A DNA stretch of 64,000 nt. Origin: RHLJ01 sp965242845. Its GTDB lineage: Bacteria; Bacteroidota; Rhodothermia; Balneolales; Balneolaceae. Both the position numbers and the translations under genes were made by a program. The notes beneath the pieces are model-generated. The model saw only the letters and a list, made by a program, of their open reading frames with translations, searched no databases and had not been told where the DNA came from. The DNA lies in assembly GCA_965242845.1 (NCBI GenBank), contig CBDETC010000003.1, positions 930,001 through 994,000 of the forward strand, read 5' to 3'. Shown one piece after another: positions 46,616 to 55,460 of this stretch; position 1 is the stretch's first letter; each line of letters opens with the position of its first letter.

Positions 46616-46698
46616 CTTAGTCATCCTGAGGCTACCGCCGAAGGATCTAAACGGACTGTCAGCTAGATCCTTCGCAAGTATGCTCAGGATGACTTAAG
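46616..46698. repeat. Intergenic palindromic repeat (TCATCCTGAG family)
   Basis: Outer arms CTTAGTCATCCTGAG and CTCAGGATGACTTAAG pair with a single bulge, and inner arms GAAGGATCTA (46640-46649) and TAGATCCTTC (46664-46673) pair perfectly. It has the same plan as the element at 14772-14852. It lies between converging genes and could also act as a terminator, although no clear T-run follows. Confidence 0.8.
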
Positions 46699-46722
46699 GA
46701 AAAGATTGCTGGGTATAATTTA

Positions 46723-47094
46723 CTAAACCTCTCCGGCTTTACGAGCGGCCCGGAAAGATTGAACGGCTTTAAACAGGTATACCAAACACATCAGGAACAT
46801 CGCGGTTTGAGCATAAATGGCTAATGGTCGTTCCACATCAGCTCCGCCCAGTACTTCAATAAGTCCGGGAATACCTCGGGCTGAGCCCAAAATACCAAGT
46901 AGAGCGAGACCAGCTGCTCCATGCATGGCATGTTTTTTTAGCTTTTCAACTCCTGCGAGTACACCAAAACCAATGAATACCAGTCCGAAAAAGGATGGGA
47001 TAAGTGCAGTTACGCTTTCCTGGCCAGTTCCAAAATAAGATGCCAGGCCAAGGATGATTAGAAGGATTCCAAGTGACAGAGTTAGATTTTTCAT
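46723..47094 (-). CDS. Small four-helix membrane protein
   Basis: A 123-residue protein with four hydrophobic segments (for example LTLSLGILLIILGLASYF at the N-terminus and IYAQTAMFLMCLVYLFKAV near the C-terminus). I recognise no named family, but such short inner-membrane proteins are common beside lipid or envelope genes. Located 7 bases after the DUF1499 lipoprotein gene and likely in its operon. Confidence 0.7.
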   Translation of the reverse strand: MKNLTLSLGILLIILGLASYFGTGQESVTALIPSFFGLVFIGFGVLAGVEKLKKHAMHGAAGLALLGILGSARGIPGLIEVLGGADVERPLAIYAQTAMFLMCLVYLFKAVQSFRAARKAGEV

Positions 47095-47101
47095 AGTTCT
47101 G

Positions 47102-47536
47102 TTATTGTAATAAATAGTTGTTAGTTCGTCGAATCAGTTTTCTTACCCGAATAGAATTAGCCCAAATATCCCAGGTTCCTTCCCGGCTGGCACTTCGAAC
47201 AAAAGCGATGGTGGCTTTTTCAAATTGCTGAACGGAGATGTTTACGTCATCTCTCCAGCCAAAAACAGGAATTCGGAATACGGAGTGAATTTCTAAGGTT
47301 GAATCAGTAGCACTGATTTCTTCTGCTTTCATACTCTGAAGTGCCTGTTGCATAGCTTCAAACACTGCTGAAGAATCAGCATCACCAAAAGAAACAGCCA
47401 TGCGAACACAATTCGGTGTGGATGGACAGGGCGGTAATGGATTAATTGAATCGGACATTTCCGGAGAATGAAATTTATTCGTGCAAGCACTGACAAAAAT
47501 TGCCAGGAGTATAATTGCGAAAAATGAAGTTTTCAT
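47102..47536 (-). CDS. DUF1499 domain lipoprotein
   Basis: A 144-residue protein starting at the ATG at 47536, which gives a proper lipoprotein signal (AIILLAIFVSACTN); a start at 47572 is in frame but adds an unneeded extension. The DUF1499 hallmark CPSTPNCVRMAVSF and the late segment GWRDDVNISV and FVRSASREGTWDIWANSIRV are present. Likely membrane-anchored; function unknown. It lies 11 bases after the LOG-family gene. Confidence 0.85.
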   Translation of the reverse strand: MKTSFFAIILLAIFVSACTNKFHSPEMSDSINPLPPCPSTPNCVRMAVSFGDADSSAVFEAMQQALQSMKAEEISATDSTLEIHSVFRIPVFGWRDDVNISVQQFEKATIAFVRSASREGTWDIWANSIRVRKLIRRTNNYLLQ

Positions 47537-47547
47537 GAATTGAGAAA

Positions 47548-48084
47548 TTAACCCTTTAAAATTTCCAGGCATTCCTCGAGGGTTTCAACAATACTGAACA
47601 AATTCATACTGCTTTCTCTCACATAGTCCTCGCTAATAGATCGCTCAAAAAACTGGGTTAGTCCGTCAAAATACCCGGATTTATTAACGAGGATAATGGG
47701 CTTATTATGAATACCCAGTTGTTTCCAGGTGAGTATTTCAAAGAATTCATCGAGAGTACCAAAACCGCCCGGTATTATCACAAAAACATCAGAGAGGTTT
47801 TCTAGTAAGGCCTTTCTGGTATGCATGTCCTGGGTTTCATAAAGCTTGGTAAGCCCTTCATGAGCTACTTCAGCTTGTTTTAGATGAGTGGGAATTACTC
47901 CTAATACTTCTCCGCCTTCATTAAGTGCGGCATCCGCAATAACTCCCATCGTACCGACCTTTCCTCCACCGTAAACAAGTACCCACTTATTTTGGGCTAT
48001 TTCTTTGCCAAGGCCAGCTGCAAGGTCTACTAATTCCGAATCATTGGGGATGCGTGAACCGCAATACACACAAACGTGTTTCAT
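47548..48084 (-). CDS. LOG family protein (TIGR00730 Rossmann fold)
   Basis: A 178-residue protein with the family motif PGGFGTLDEFFEIL and the earlier VYGGGKVGTMGVIADAA, so a nucleoside-5'-monophosphate phosphoribohydrolase is likely (family proteins cleave cytokinin nucleotides or purine/pyrimidine monophosphates). Its ATG overlaps the TGA of the cysteine desulfurase gene (ATGA), so the two are translationally coupled. Confidence 0.93.
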   Translation of the reverse strand: MKHVCVYCGSRIPNDSELVDLAAGLGKEIAQNKWVLVYGGGKVGTMGVIADAALNEGGEVLGVIPTHLKQAEVAHEGLTKLYETQDMHTRKALLENLSDVFVIIPGGFGTLDEFFEILTWKQLGIHNKPIILVNKSGYFDGLTQFFERSISEDYVRESSMNLFSIVETLEECLEILKG

Positions 48085-49247
48085 TGAACAAGATCAAACA
48101 TTCGTGTGAGTACCGCATTGAGTTTCTCAACAAAGTAGTGAACGTCTTCAGGAGTATTCTTTTTTCCAAAGCTTACCCTGATGCTGGACTTAGCTGATGT
48201 ATCATCGATCCCTAATCCGGTAAGTACATGTGAAGGTTCAACTGCTCCCGAAGTACATGCAGAGCCATTAGAAACACAAATCCCTTCAATATCCAGGTTA
48301 AGGAGAAGCATCTCTCCGTCAATACCATGGTTTTGGTCGTCAGTAAAAGAAAGATTCACAATATGGGGTACTCCATTCTCATCATTTCCATTGATCGAGT
48401 AACTGCACCTGGTGAGTTTATCATCCAGCTCAGAAATCAACAGTGAACGGAGGTGTTTATAGTGAGCCGTATTTTGAGGCATCTCTGCAATAGCTAACTC
48501 AAGAGCTTTGGCAAAGCCAACAACACCAGGAACATTAATAGTACCAGCCCTTCGGCGTCGTTCTTGAGACCCACCAGTCATCCATGGAATCCATCTTGAT
48601 CCATTTTTGACATACATAATCCCAACTCCTTTAGGGCCATATATTTTATGTGCACTGCCACTTAGAAAATCCAGACCAAGCTCTTTTACATCAATCGGGA
48701 GCTTTCCAAGGCTTTGAACGGTATCAGAGTGAAAGGGGATACCTTTTTCGCTGCAAAGAGAAGCAATTTCTTTTAGTTCGTTGATGCATCCGATTTCATT
48801 GTTGACGTGCATCAGGCTGACGAGCGCTGTGTTTTCTGTTACAACTTGCTCAACCCGGTCTGCGGTGATTCTTCCGCATTCTTCAGGCTCCACAAAAACG
48901 GGTTTGAACCCATTCATCTTAGCCATCTCAATAGGGTGCAATACCGCATGATGTTCAAGATGAGAAGTAATAAGCTCGTTCTTATTTCCGGCAACGGCCA
49001 TTACCCCTTTAATTACCGCGTTATCACTTTCAGTTCCACCACTGGTGAAGATGATTTCAGATGGATCAGCATTAATAAGCTGGGCGACCCTTTCCCGGGC
49101 ATCTTCAACAACAACTTTCGCTTTTTGCCCAAGATGATGGGCAGAATTTGCATTCCCATAATTTTCAGTCATATAGGGAAGCATCGCTTCGAGTACACGT
49201 TCGTCGAGAGGAGTGGTGGCTGCGTGATCGAGATAGAGAGTTGGCAT
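48081..49247 (-). CDS. Cysteine desulfurase (IscS/NifS-like)
   Basis: A 388-residue PLP enzyme that moves sulfur from cysteine to acceptors for Fe-S clusters or tRNA thiolation. The N-terminus YLDHAATTPLDERV, PLP Lys in SGSAHKIYGPKG near residue 200 and active Cys in NGSACTSGAVEPSHVL near 325 are typical of group I enzymes. I use the ATG at 49247; a TTG at 49259 is in frame. No iscU or thiI-like gene is next to it, so the acceptor is not revealed by context. Confidence 0.94.
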   Translation of the reverse strand: MPTLYLDHAATTPLDERVLEAMLPYMTENYGNANSAHHLGQKAKVVVEDARERVAQLINADPSEIIFTSGGTESDNAVIKGVMAVAGNKNELITSHLEHHAVLHPIEMAKMNGFKPVFVEPEECGRITADRVEQVVTENTALVSLMHVNNEIGCINELKEIASLCSEKGIPFHSDTVQSLGKLPIDVKELGLDFLSGSAHKIYGPKGVGIMYVKNGSRWIPWMTGGSQERRRRAGTINVPGVVGFAKALELAIAEMPQNTAHYKHLRSLLISELDDKLTRCSYSINGNDENGVPHIVNLSFTDDQNHGIDGEMLLLNLDIEGICVSNGSACTSGAVEPSHVLTGLGIDDTSAKSSIRVSFGKKNTPEDVHYFVEKLNAVLTRMFDLVQ

Positions 49248-49383
49248 AGTAGAGTTCAAATTTTTGAGAAAATACTCAATAACAGAAAGAAAATCAGCCA
49301 GGGGTATTTGGGATTTGCTTCATACAATTCTATACTTTAGCCCCAACATCAAGACCGACCTGAACCAATCTAAAGGGCACATT

Positions 49384-51375
49384 ATGAGAATAACATGCGT
49401 CGTCTTTTTCCTACTTTTTATTCAAGTTTCAGTTATAGCACAGCCAGAAAAATTTGGCAGAATTTCATCGGAGGACTGGGAATTAACACCTGAAGAACTT
49501 GAACACGAAGCGATAGTTCTCTTTGATTATGGGGAGTTGAGAGTAGAGGACGATTTGCAATATAAATACGTCCGTCATTGGAGAATAAAGATCAATAATG
49601 ACGCTGCTCTCGCTTATGCAAATATTCGGCTCCGTTATAATTATGAAGATGAAGGCCAGGAGTATAAGAAGATAGAGGCCTTTAGTTATAATCTCGACGA
49701 AAGAGGAAAGGTCCAAAAAACGAAGTTGGGAAAGGATAATTTATTCGAGGAAGATTATGTAGGTAACTGGAAGGATATAAAAGTTACTATTCCCAATGTT
49801 AGAGAGGGCAGCATCATTGATTTCAGGTTTGAAAAGATCTTAGGAGGACCATACCAGCTACCAAATTGGTATTTTCATGAAGAAATTCCGGTGAAATGGA
49901 GTGAGTTTGTTGCTGAAATTCCGGTGTACTTGAGGTTCAGTTTAATTCAGAACTTAAATAAAGAGCCCGATGTACAAGAAGTTAAGAGCACTAAATCATC
50001 TATATCTTATAATACATCTGTAAATAGTAGCGGGTATGGAGGGAGCAGGGGACAGAAACTACGATTGGCATCACCAGCAGAGGAGTTTAGATGGGTTCTC
50101 AAGGATTTACCCGCACTAGAAGAGGAGCCATATATTCGTTCTATCGAAAACTACCGGTCATTTATTTTTCTTCAGTACAAAGGAATTAGTATACCCGAAT
50201 ACGAGATCAATGATACTTACACTGAAAGCTGGGATAGTTTTGCTGAGGAGGTTGAAGAGAGCCCAAGAGTAGGGGGAGCAATTAAGGCAGAACCATGGAG
50301 CATACAACTGGCAGAAGAATTAACCAGAGGTATGGCTTCTGATCTTGAGAAAATCGAGCGCATATTCGAATACATCACAGAATTTGATAAAGAAGAAGGC
50401 GACTTTTCTTTCAGTTACGAAGACTTAAGGGAGGTGAATGAGAATCGATCAGGAAACAGGACTTCATTAAATGTGCTATTTATAAAACTCCTGAGAAGTA
50501 TAGGGATATTTGCCGATCCGGTATTTATTAGTACTCGCGATAATGGTGAAATTCTAAAAGAGTATGTGCTTTCAGATCAGTTCAATAAGATTATATCCCG
50601 GGTTACTATTAATAATACCGTCCATTTTTTAGATAGTTCTTCGCCGATATCGAATGTGTTACTGCCCATGGAAAACATAAACGGAGACGGTCTTGTAATT
50701 CTGAATGGGAGAGGTATTTGGGCTAAAGTTGAAAACAGTTACCGGACATCCAGTTCTATAGATGTTCGAGCCGAACTTAAAGAGAATGGATCGGTAAGTG
50801 GATCGTTTCAGGCACAATTTGAGGGTTATGATGCCATCACTTATTTACAGCTATATGAACAGGATTCTTTGGCTGCTCAAAGAGTAATTTCTTTTTTTGA
50901 TGAGGATGTGGAAATAGACAGCCTGGTTATCAGCTATCCAACGTTTACCCAACCTAAAGTTGAAATCGAGGGACGTTTTGAGTTATTGGATCCGAACGAG
51001 GATCAGATAGGAGAGTTGTTTTATATTCGCCCGATTGGTTTTGAATACCTAAATCTTACTCAGTTTCAGAGTACACCCAGAAAATATCCGATAGAATTTC
51101 CATTTGCTGCCCGAAGAACTCTGTCTTTCAAAATGACTCTTCCCGATGGTTATGAGCCAGACGATTTACCAGAATCTACCACGATAACAATACCCGGAAA
51201 ACGATTTAACTACACGGATTCCTTTTTTAATCTAAGTAGCGGCTTATCCATAGAAAGGAAATTGATCACTCTGGATACCAATTTTGATCTCAATGATTAT
51301 GGGAAAGTAAAATCTGTTATTGAGGCCGCCGGAGCGGAAACTCCTACTATAGTTATCAAGAAAATTGCCAAATAA
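49384..51375 (+). CDS. DUF3857/transglutaminase-like secreted protein, catalytic Cys missing
   Basis: A 663-residue protein from the ATG at 49384, which begins a good signal peptide. A DUF3857 domain (about 45-225) contains the GSIIDFRFEKILGGPYQLPNW segment. The transglutaminase-like core near 320-440 has GNRTSLNVLFIKLLRSIGI, where active enzymes have a Gly-x-Cys; the His position (FNKII) is also changed, while Asp (FLDSSSP) is kept. So it is probably non-catalytic. A paralogue lies at 56666-58621. Function unknown. Confidence 0.85.
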   Translation: MRITCVVFFLLFIQVSVIAQPEKFGRISSEDWELTPEELEHEAIVLFDYGELRVEDDLQYKYVRHWRIKINNDAALAYANIRLRYNYEDEGQEYKKIEAFSYNLDERGKVQKTKLGKDNLFEEDYVGNWKDIKVTIPNVREGSIIDFRFEKILGGPYQLPNWYFHEEIPVKWSEFVAEIPVYLRFSLIQNLNKEPDVQEVKSTKSSISYNTSVNSSGYGGSRGQKLRLASPAEEFRWVLKDLPALEEEPYIRSIENYRSFIFLQYKGISIPEYEINDTYTESWDSFAEEVEESPRVGGAIKAEPWSIQLAEELTRGMASDLEKIERIFEYITEFDKEEGDFSFSYEDLREVNENRSGNRTSLNVLFIKLLRSIGIFADPVFISTRDNGEILKEYVLSDQFNKIISRVTINNTVHFLDSSSPISNVLLPMENINGDGLVILNGRGIWAKVENSYRTSSSIDVRAELKENGSVSGSFQAQFEGYDAITYLQLYEQDSLAAQRVISFFDEDVEIDSLVISYPTFTQPKVEIEGRFELLDPNEDQIGELFYIRPIGFEYLNLTQFQSTPRKYPIEFPFAARRTLSFKMTLPDGYEPDDLPESTTITIPGKRFNYTDSFFNLSSGLSIERKLITLDTNFDLNDYGKVKSVIEAAGAETPTIVIKKIAK

Positions 51376-51412
51376 AAAAAGCCCTCCATCTCATTGCGAT
51401 GCAGGGCTTAAT
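51373..51412 (-). terminator. Rho-independent terminator of the repeat protein gene
   Basis: On the minus strand, AAGCCCTGCATC / GATGGAGGGCTT pair with one mismatch around a 7-base loop and are followed by seven T residues. It lies between converging genes. The T-run favours the minus strand, so it ends the 1288-residue protein transcript; it could also slow plus-strand transcription. Confidence 0.88.
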
Positions 51413-51426
51413 CAGACTAAAGGAAT

Positions 51427-54400
51427 CTATTTAAGAAGGAGCAGTTTCTTGGTTTGGGTAAACCCTTTTGCCTGCATCCTGTAAATGTACATTCCACTTG
51501 CCAGGTTCCTGGCATCCCATCTAACGGTATGCGAACCAGCAGGGTACTGCCCATTCACAATGGTTGCTACTTTTTGTCCCAGAATAGAATAAACACTTAT
51601 TTCCACTCTTGAAGCTTCTCGTAATGAGAACGGGATCGTAGTAGTTGGGTTAAATGGATTTGGATAGTTCTGCGACAGACTGAATTCAGATGGCGCAGTA
51701 TTTTCTTCCTCACTCGTAATTATCACAGATTGATACAGCACATCGCCAGTTTCTGAATCAAGGATAATTGTTAGTGAATCTTGCAGCAGTTCGCTGTTTT
51801 CATTATCAAACGCCCATGCATAGTATTTCACCTGCCACGTGATAGGTGCATCTGGTGTAGGATCTGGTGGGAACTCCCAATAGTTGTGAAGTAGCTGTAG
51901 TTCAGCTTCCCAGGTCCATGGCAGATCTGAATCTTCCAGGTTTTTTCGGAAAGCGTAGCCTCCTGCTTCATCCATAAGATAAGCGGCTGAGTCGCTATCT
52001 ATATGTGTAAACGGAAGGGGATCCATGTCATCGAATTCAACAGGTTCTTCGAAATCACCTTCTCCGGCATAGAACATCTCGAAAACATCGAATTCAGTAA
52101 CATTTAGGAAGAGCACTGAATCCTTAACCGGATCATAGGCAAACAGCTCCCAACTAAATGCATAGCCATCAGGGCTAATGGTAAAGGAGGAGTCTTCATC
52201 TGCAAGAGCTGTTAACTTACTCTGGAAACGCTCATTTTGGAGGTTTGGATTCTCTTTAAAGATTACTATTCCATTTGTATATCTGGTAACTCCACCCATC
52301 AACTCCAGGTCATTTGGATGGTTCGCAAGCAGGCTATCTGCAAGATCTACCGCATCATCAAAAGTAATTTGAGAATCACCAGGACCTGTTGATATTTCGG
52401 AATCGGTAAATAGAATTTCACCTGTTTCCATATCCAGGTAGATGACAAAATATCCGCCATAGAATTCTTCTGTTATTGGATCAAATCCTAATCCAAAATA
52501 AGAACCCTTCCACATTACGGGTGCCTCTATCGTTGGATCTGGTGGGAATACCCAGTATTCATGCAGAGCCTGCAAGTCCATGGTCCAAATGGCATCTTCT
52601 CCCGAGAATTCAGATCGGAATTCCCATCCACCATTTTCCTCCATGATGTATGCTGCAGAATCGCTATCTATAAAGGACGTTGGTATTTCTTTTAAAGAAG
52701 AGAAGGCAACTGTATCCGGCAATTCTGCATCTTCTTCGCTTATATAGCCCTGGAATTCTGTACCAAAGAAGGAAACACTGATTGTGAAGGCCGAATCTTT
52801 GACAGCGTCATATCCAAATATTTCCCACTGCAGTTGTTCACCGCTTGGTTCAAATAGGAAATCAAGTGAAAAGCCTCCATCATCGTCATCCTCACCATCA
52901 TGTCCATCGCTTGCAATATTGAATAGACCTCCTGGGACCGTTTTGAAGTCTTCTTCTCCGTCACCTTCATCAACGGCTGTTTCAGATACGTAGAAGGTAC
53001 CTCCACCCAATATGATTGGATCATTGTCAAGGCTGTCAATAACAGATTGGGCAAGATCAAGCGCTTCTCCAAACGTGATCAAAGCAGAATCCAGTGGGTT
53101 AACGACTAATGAATCTTTAAATAGAAGTGCGCCTGTTTCTATATCGATGTAGATATCCAGGTAAGCCTCATAATAGAATTCATCAAATGGATCGAAAGAG
53201 GTTCCATGATATCGGCCTCTCCACATCACAGGAGCTGTTTCAGTAGGATTTGGACCGAACTCCCAATAATTGTGTAAGGCTTCTAGTTCCATTTCCCAGA
53301 AGCTATAATCTCCATGGAATTCTTCCCGGAAATCCCATCCACCATTAGCTTCAATGATGTAAGCGGCTGAATCACTATCAATGAACATTTCAGGAAGGGC
53401 TTTGATAGAAGAAAAATCTACCGTATCAGGAAGATTTGTCTCATCAATACCAAGGTAGCCTGAGAACTCAATCTCAGAAACCGATACACCAATGGAGAAG
53501 GCAGAATCTTTAACAGTATTATAGCCAAAGATATTCCAGTAGACTTGTTCTCCGGTTGGTTCATCCAGGATTCCGAATGGTCCGAATGGGAAACCATCTC
53601 CATCTCCGTCCCCATCATCATCATGTCCATCGCTGGCCATAAATGGGCTGTTAGGATTTACTTTGAGTTCTACCTCTTCTTCATCATCTCCGAATAAAAA
53701 TGCATTGGTGTAGAAAGTATTTCCTCCAACGATAACTACATCGGTACCAAGGCTATCGATCATTTCTTCGGCAAGTCCAAGAGCCTCATCAAAAGTAATG
53801 AGCGCTAATTCCAAAGGATTGCCGATAAGTGAATCAATATGCAGTACTGCTCCAGTTTCGATATCAAGGTAAATTTCGAAATAGCCTTCTTCCTGGAAAT
53901 CAGTATATGGATCATAAGTGCTGCCATGGTATCTGCCAATCCACATTACCGGAGCATCCGTAGTTGGATTAGGTTTAAAACCCCAATAGTTATGAAGAGC
54001 TTCCAATTCCATTTCCCAGTAGCTGTGATAGCCACTGAAGCGGTCTCGGAATGCCCATCCACCATTCTCTTCCATGATATAAGCAGCAGAATCACTGTCA
54101 ATAAACATCTCAGGAAGCGGATCAAAAGTGTCGAAGGTTACTGTATCCGGTAAATCAGTATCATCTTCACCAAAATAACCAGCCACGAAGGAATCAAATG
54201 GAGTTACTATGATATTGACTACCGAATCTTTGATAGCATCATATCCAAAAATACTCCACTCAAACTGGTAACCGGAAGGGAAGCTTATGATATCGAAAGG
54301 ATCATCGCCCTCATGCTCATCATCATGAGCTTCTGCTGATGGCAATCGATTCATGCCGAGGCTACTAAATTTTGACTTTTCAGCAGTATCAGTACTGTCC

Positions 54401-55293
54401 TCTTCAAAGTCGTCACCAAAGCCAGAAGCATAGAATGTAGCACCACCTAAAATGGATATATCATTCTCCAAGTCGGCAATAGTTGAATCAGCTCTTTCAA
54501 GTGCCTCCTGAAAAGTGAAAGGAAGGATTTCGAATCTAACCAGGTTTACTCCACTCAATGTATCATCCACGGTGCTACCAGCATCAACCTGGATGGCATC
54601 GGGCTCAAAGTCATCATCTACATCGTAGAAGTAGAAAAGCGGGAAGAAATCTTCCTCTTCTTCTTCATCCGGACCAAACAAGTCAAATGCCATTGGATAA
54701 TATTCACCTTCTCTTACCCTTGTGATGGAGAAGTCTCCGGTTTCTTTATCCACTAGCGTAGAATACTCAGCTCGTACATCCGAACTATCATCCTCGTCAC
54801 CAAAGATAATGGGTTCAAAGGCGAGCGCTACAATAATATCCTCGTAAGGATATTCCTCAACTAGCTTTGTGAGAACTTCCTGGTCGATGGTTCCTTCAAT
54901 CACAAATTGCCCGGTATCGGCAGCTGTTGTGAATTGGAAGATATAAGGTTCTTCCAGGTAGTCTCCATCGGCAGATTTTCCATCAAGCACATAAGCAGTG
55001 AAATCAGTGTTTTCACCTAAATCCACATAGTATATCGCAGACATGCTATCGGCACTTAAGCTAACTCCTAAATAGTGAACGGAATCGTCCGGTGCCATAA
55101 AGAAGTTAAAATCTGATTCAGTTGAGTCGTAGAAGAAACTGTAGTCTATTTTTTTGTCAAAAGTAATTACTACGGAATCTGTGTCAACATTAAAGTCACC
55201 GTCAGCGGGGGAGGTGCTGACTACATTTAAATTTTGTGCAAAAGCTGCACCAGTCAATAAGCTCAAAGAGCAGAATAGTACCCAAAACTTCAT
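51427..55293 (-). CDS. Secreted acidic protein with four long PepSY-like repeats and T9SS domain
   Basis: A 1288-residue, strongly acidic protein. After a signal peptide (1-19) comes an SbsA-type Ig-like domain (about 20-125, STSPADGDFNVDTDSVVITF), then a transition region. Four repeats follow at about 258-497, 498-739, 740-975 and 976-1195, each with FDEALGLAEEMIDSL-like helix, GGxTFY strand, FGYDxVKDS, FIDSDSAAYIMEENGGW, ALHNYW and DIETG. The helix resembles PepSY domains. A C-terminal type A T9SS sorting domain (about 1205-1288, NYPNPFNPTT) shows it is exported to the surface or released. Asp/Glu-rich linkers suggest calcium or metal binding. No known function. Confidence 0.85.
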   Translation of the reverse strand: MKFWVLFCSLSLLTGAAFAQNLNVVSTSPADGDFNVDTDSVVITFDKKIDYSFFYDSTESDFNFFMAPDDSVHYLGVSLSADSMSAIYYVDLGENTDFTAYVLDGKSADGDYLEEPYIFQFTTAADTGQFVIEGTIDQEVLTKLVEEYPYEDIIVALAFEPIIFGDEDDSSDVRAEYSTLVDKETGDFSITRVREGEYYPMAFDLFGPDEEEEEDFFPLFYFYDVDDDFEPDAIQVDAGSTVDDTLSGVNLVRFEILPFTFQEALERADSTIADLENDISILGGATFYASGFGDDFEEDSTDTAEKSKFSSLGMNRLPSAEAHDDEHEGDDPFDIISFPSGYQFEWSIFGYDAIKDSVVNIIVTPFDSFVAGYFGEDDTDLPDTVTFDTFDPLPEMFIDSDSAAYIMEENGGWAFRDRFSGYHSYWEMELEALHNYWGFKPNPTTDAPVMWIGRYHGSTYDPYTDFQEEGYFEIYLDIETGAVLHIDSLIGNPLELALITFDEALGLAEEMIDSLGTDVVIVGGNTFYTNAFLFGDDEEEVELKVNPNSPFMASDGHDDDGDGDGDGFPFGPFGILDEPTGEQVYWNIFGYNTVKDSAFSIGVSVSEIEFSGYLGIDETNLPDTVDFSSIKALPEMFIDSDSAAYIIEANGGWDFREEFHGDYSFWEMELEALHNYWEFGPNPTETAPVMWRGRYHGTSFDPFDEFYYEAYLDIYIDIETGALLFKDSLVVNPLDSALITFGEALDLAQSVIDSLDNDPIILGGGTFYVSETAVDEGDGEEDFKTVPGGLFNIASDGHDGEDDDDGGFSLDFLFEPSGEQLQWEIFGYDAVKDSAFTISVSFFGTEFQGYISEEDAELPDTVAFSSLKEIPTSFIDSDSAAYIMEENGGWEFRSEFSGEDAIWTMDLQALHEYWVFPPDPTIEAPVMWKGSYFGLGFDPITEEFYGGYFVIYLDMETGEILFTDSEISTGPGDSQITFDDAVDLADSLLANHPNDLELMGGVTRYTNGIVIFKENPNLQNERFQSKLTALADEDSSFTISPDGYAFSWELFAYDPVKDSVLFLNVTEFDVFEMFYAGEGDFEEPVEFDDMDPLPFTHIDSDSAAYLMDEAGGYAFRKNLEDSDLPWTWEAELQLLHNYWEFPPDPTPDAPITWQVKYYAWAFDNENSELLQDSLTIILDSETGDVLYQSVIITSEEENTAPSEFSLSQNYPNPFNPTTTIPFSLREASRVEISVYSILGQKVATIVNGQYPAGSHTVRWDARNLASGMYIYRMQAKGFTQTKKLLLLK

Positions 55294-55460
55294 AAATACT
55301 ATACCCTATGTTTGTTAAACAGTAAAATACCCAGGCACAATAACCGAAATTTTTGAACAAAAAGCATGCAGCAAGTCGCTAAGTGCCTATGCTCGAATTA
55401 ATAAAGGTTGTACCTTTCCTAGTAAGACCGATAAAAAGTAAACCCCTTACAAAAAAAATT

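Noticed and set aside
49264..49383. N-terminal extension of the DUF3857 protein
   Set aside because: The stretch has no family similarity and precedes a proper signal peptide starting at 49384; the same reasoning removed extensions of pgk, DinB, DUF1501 and the second WG gene.
52784..54153. Open frames on the strand opposite the repeat protein
   Set aside because: They recur in step with the coding repeats and have no protein-like features, so they are shadows.
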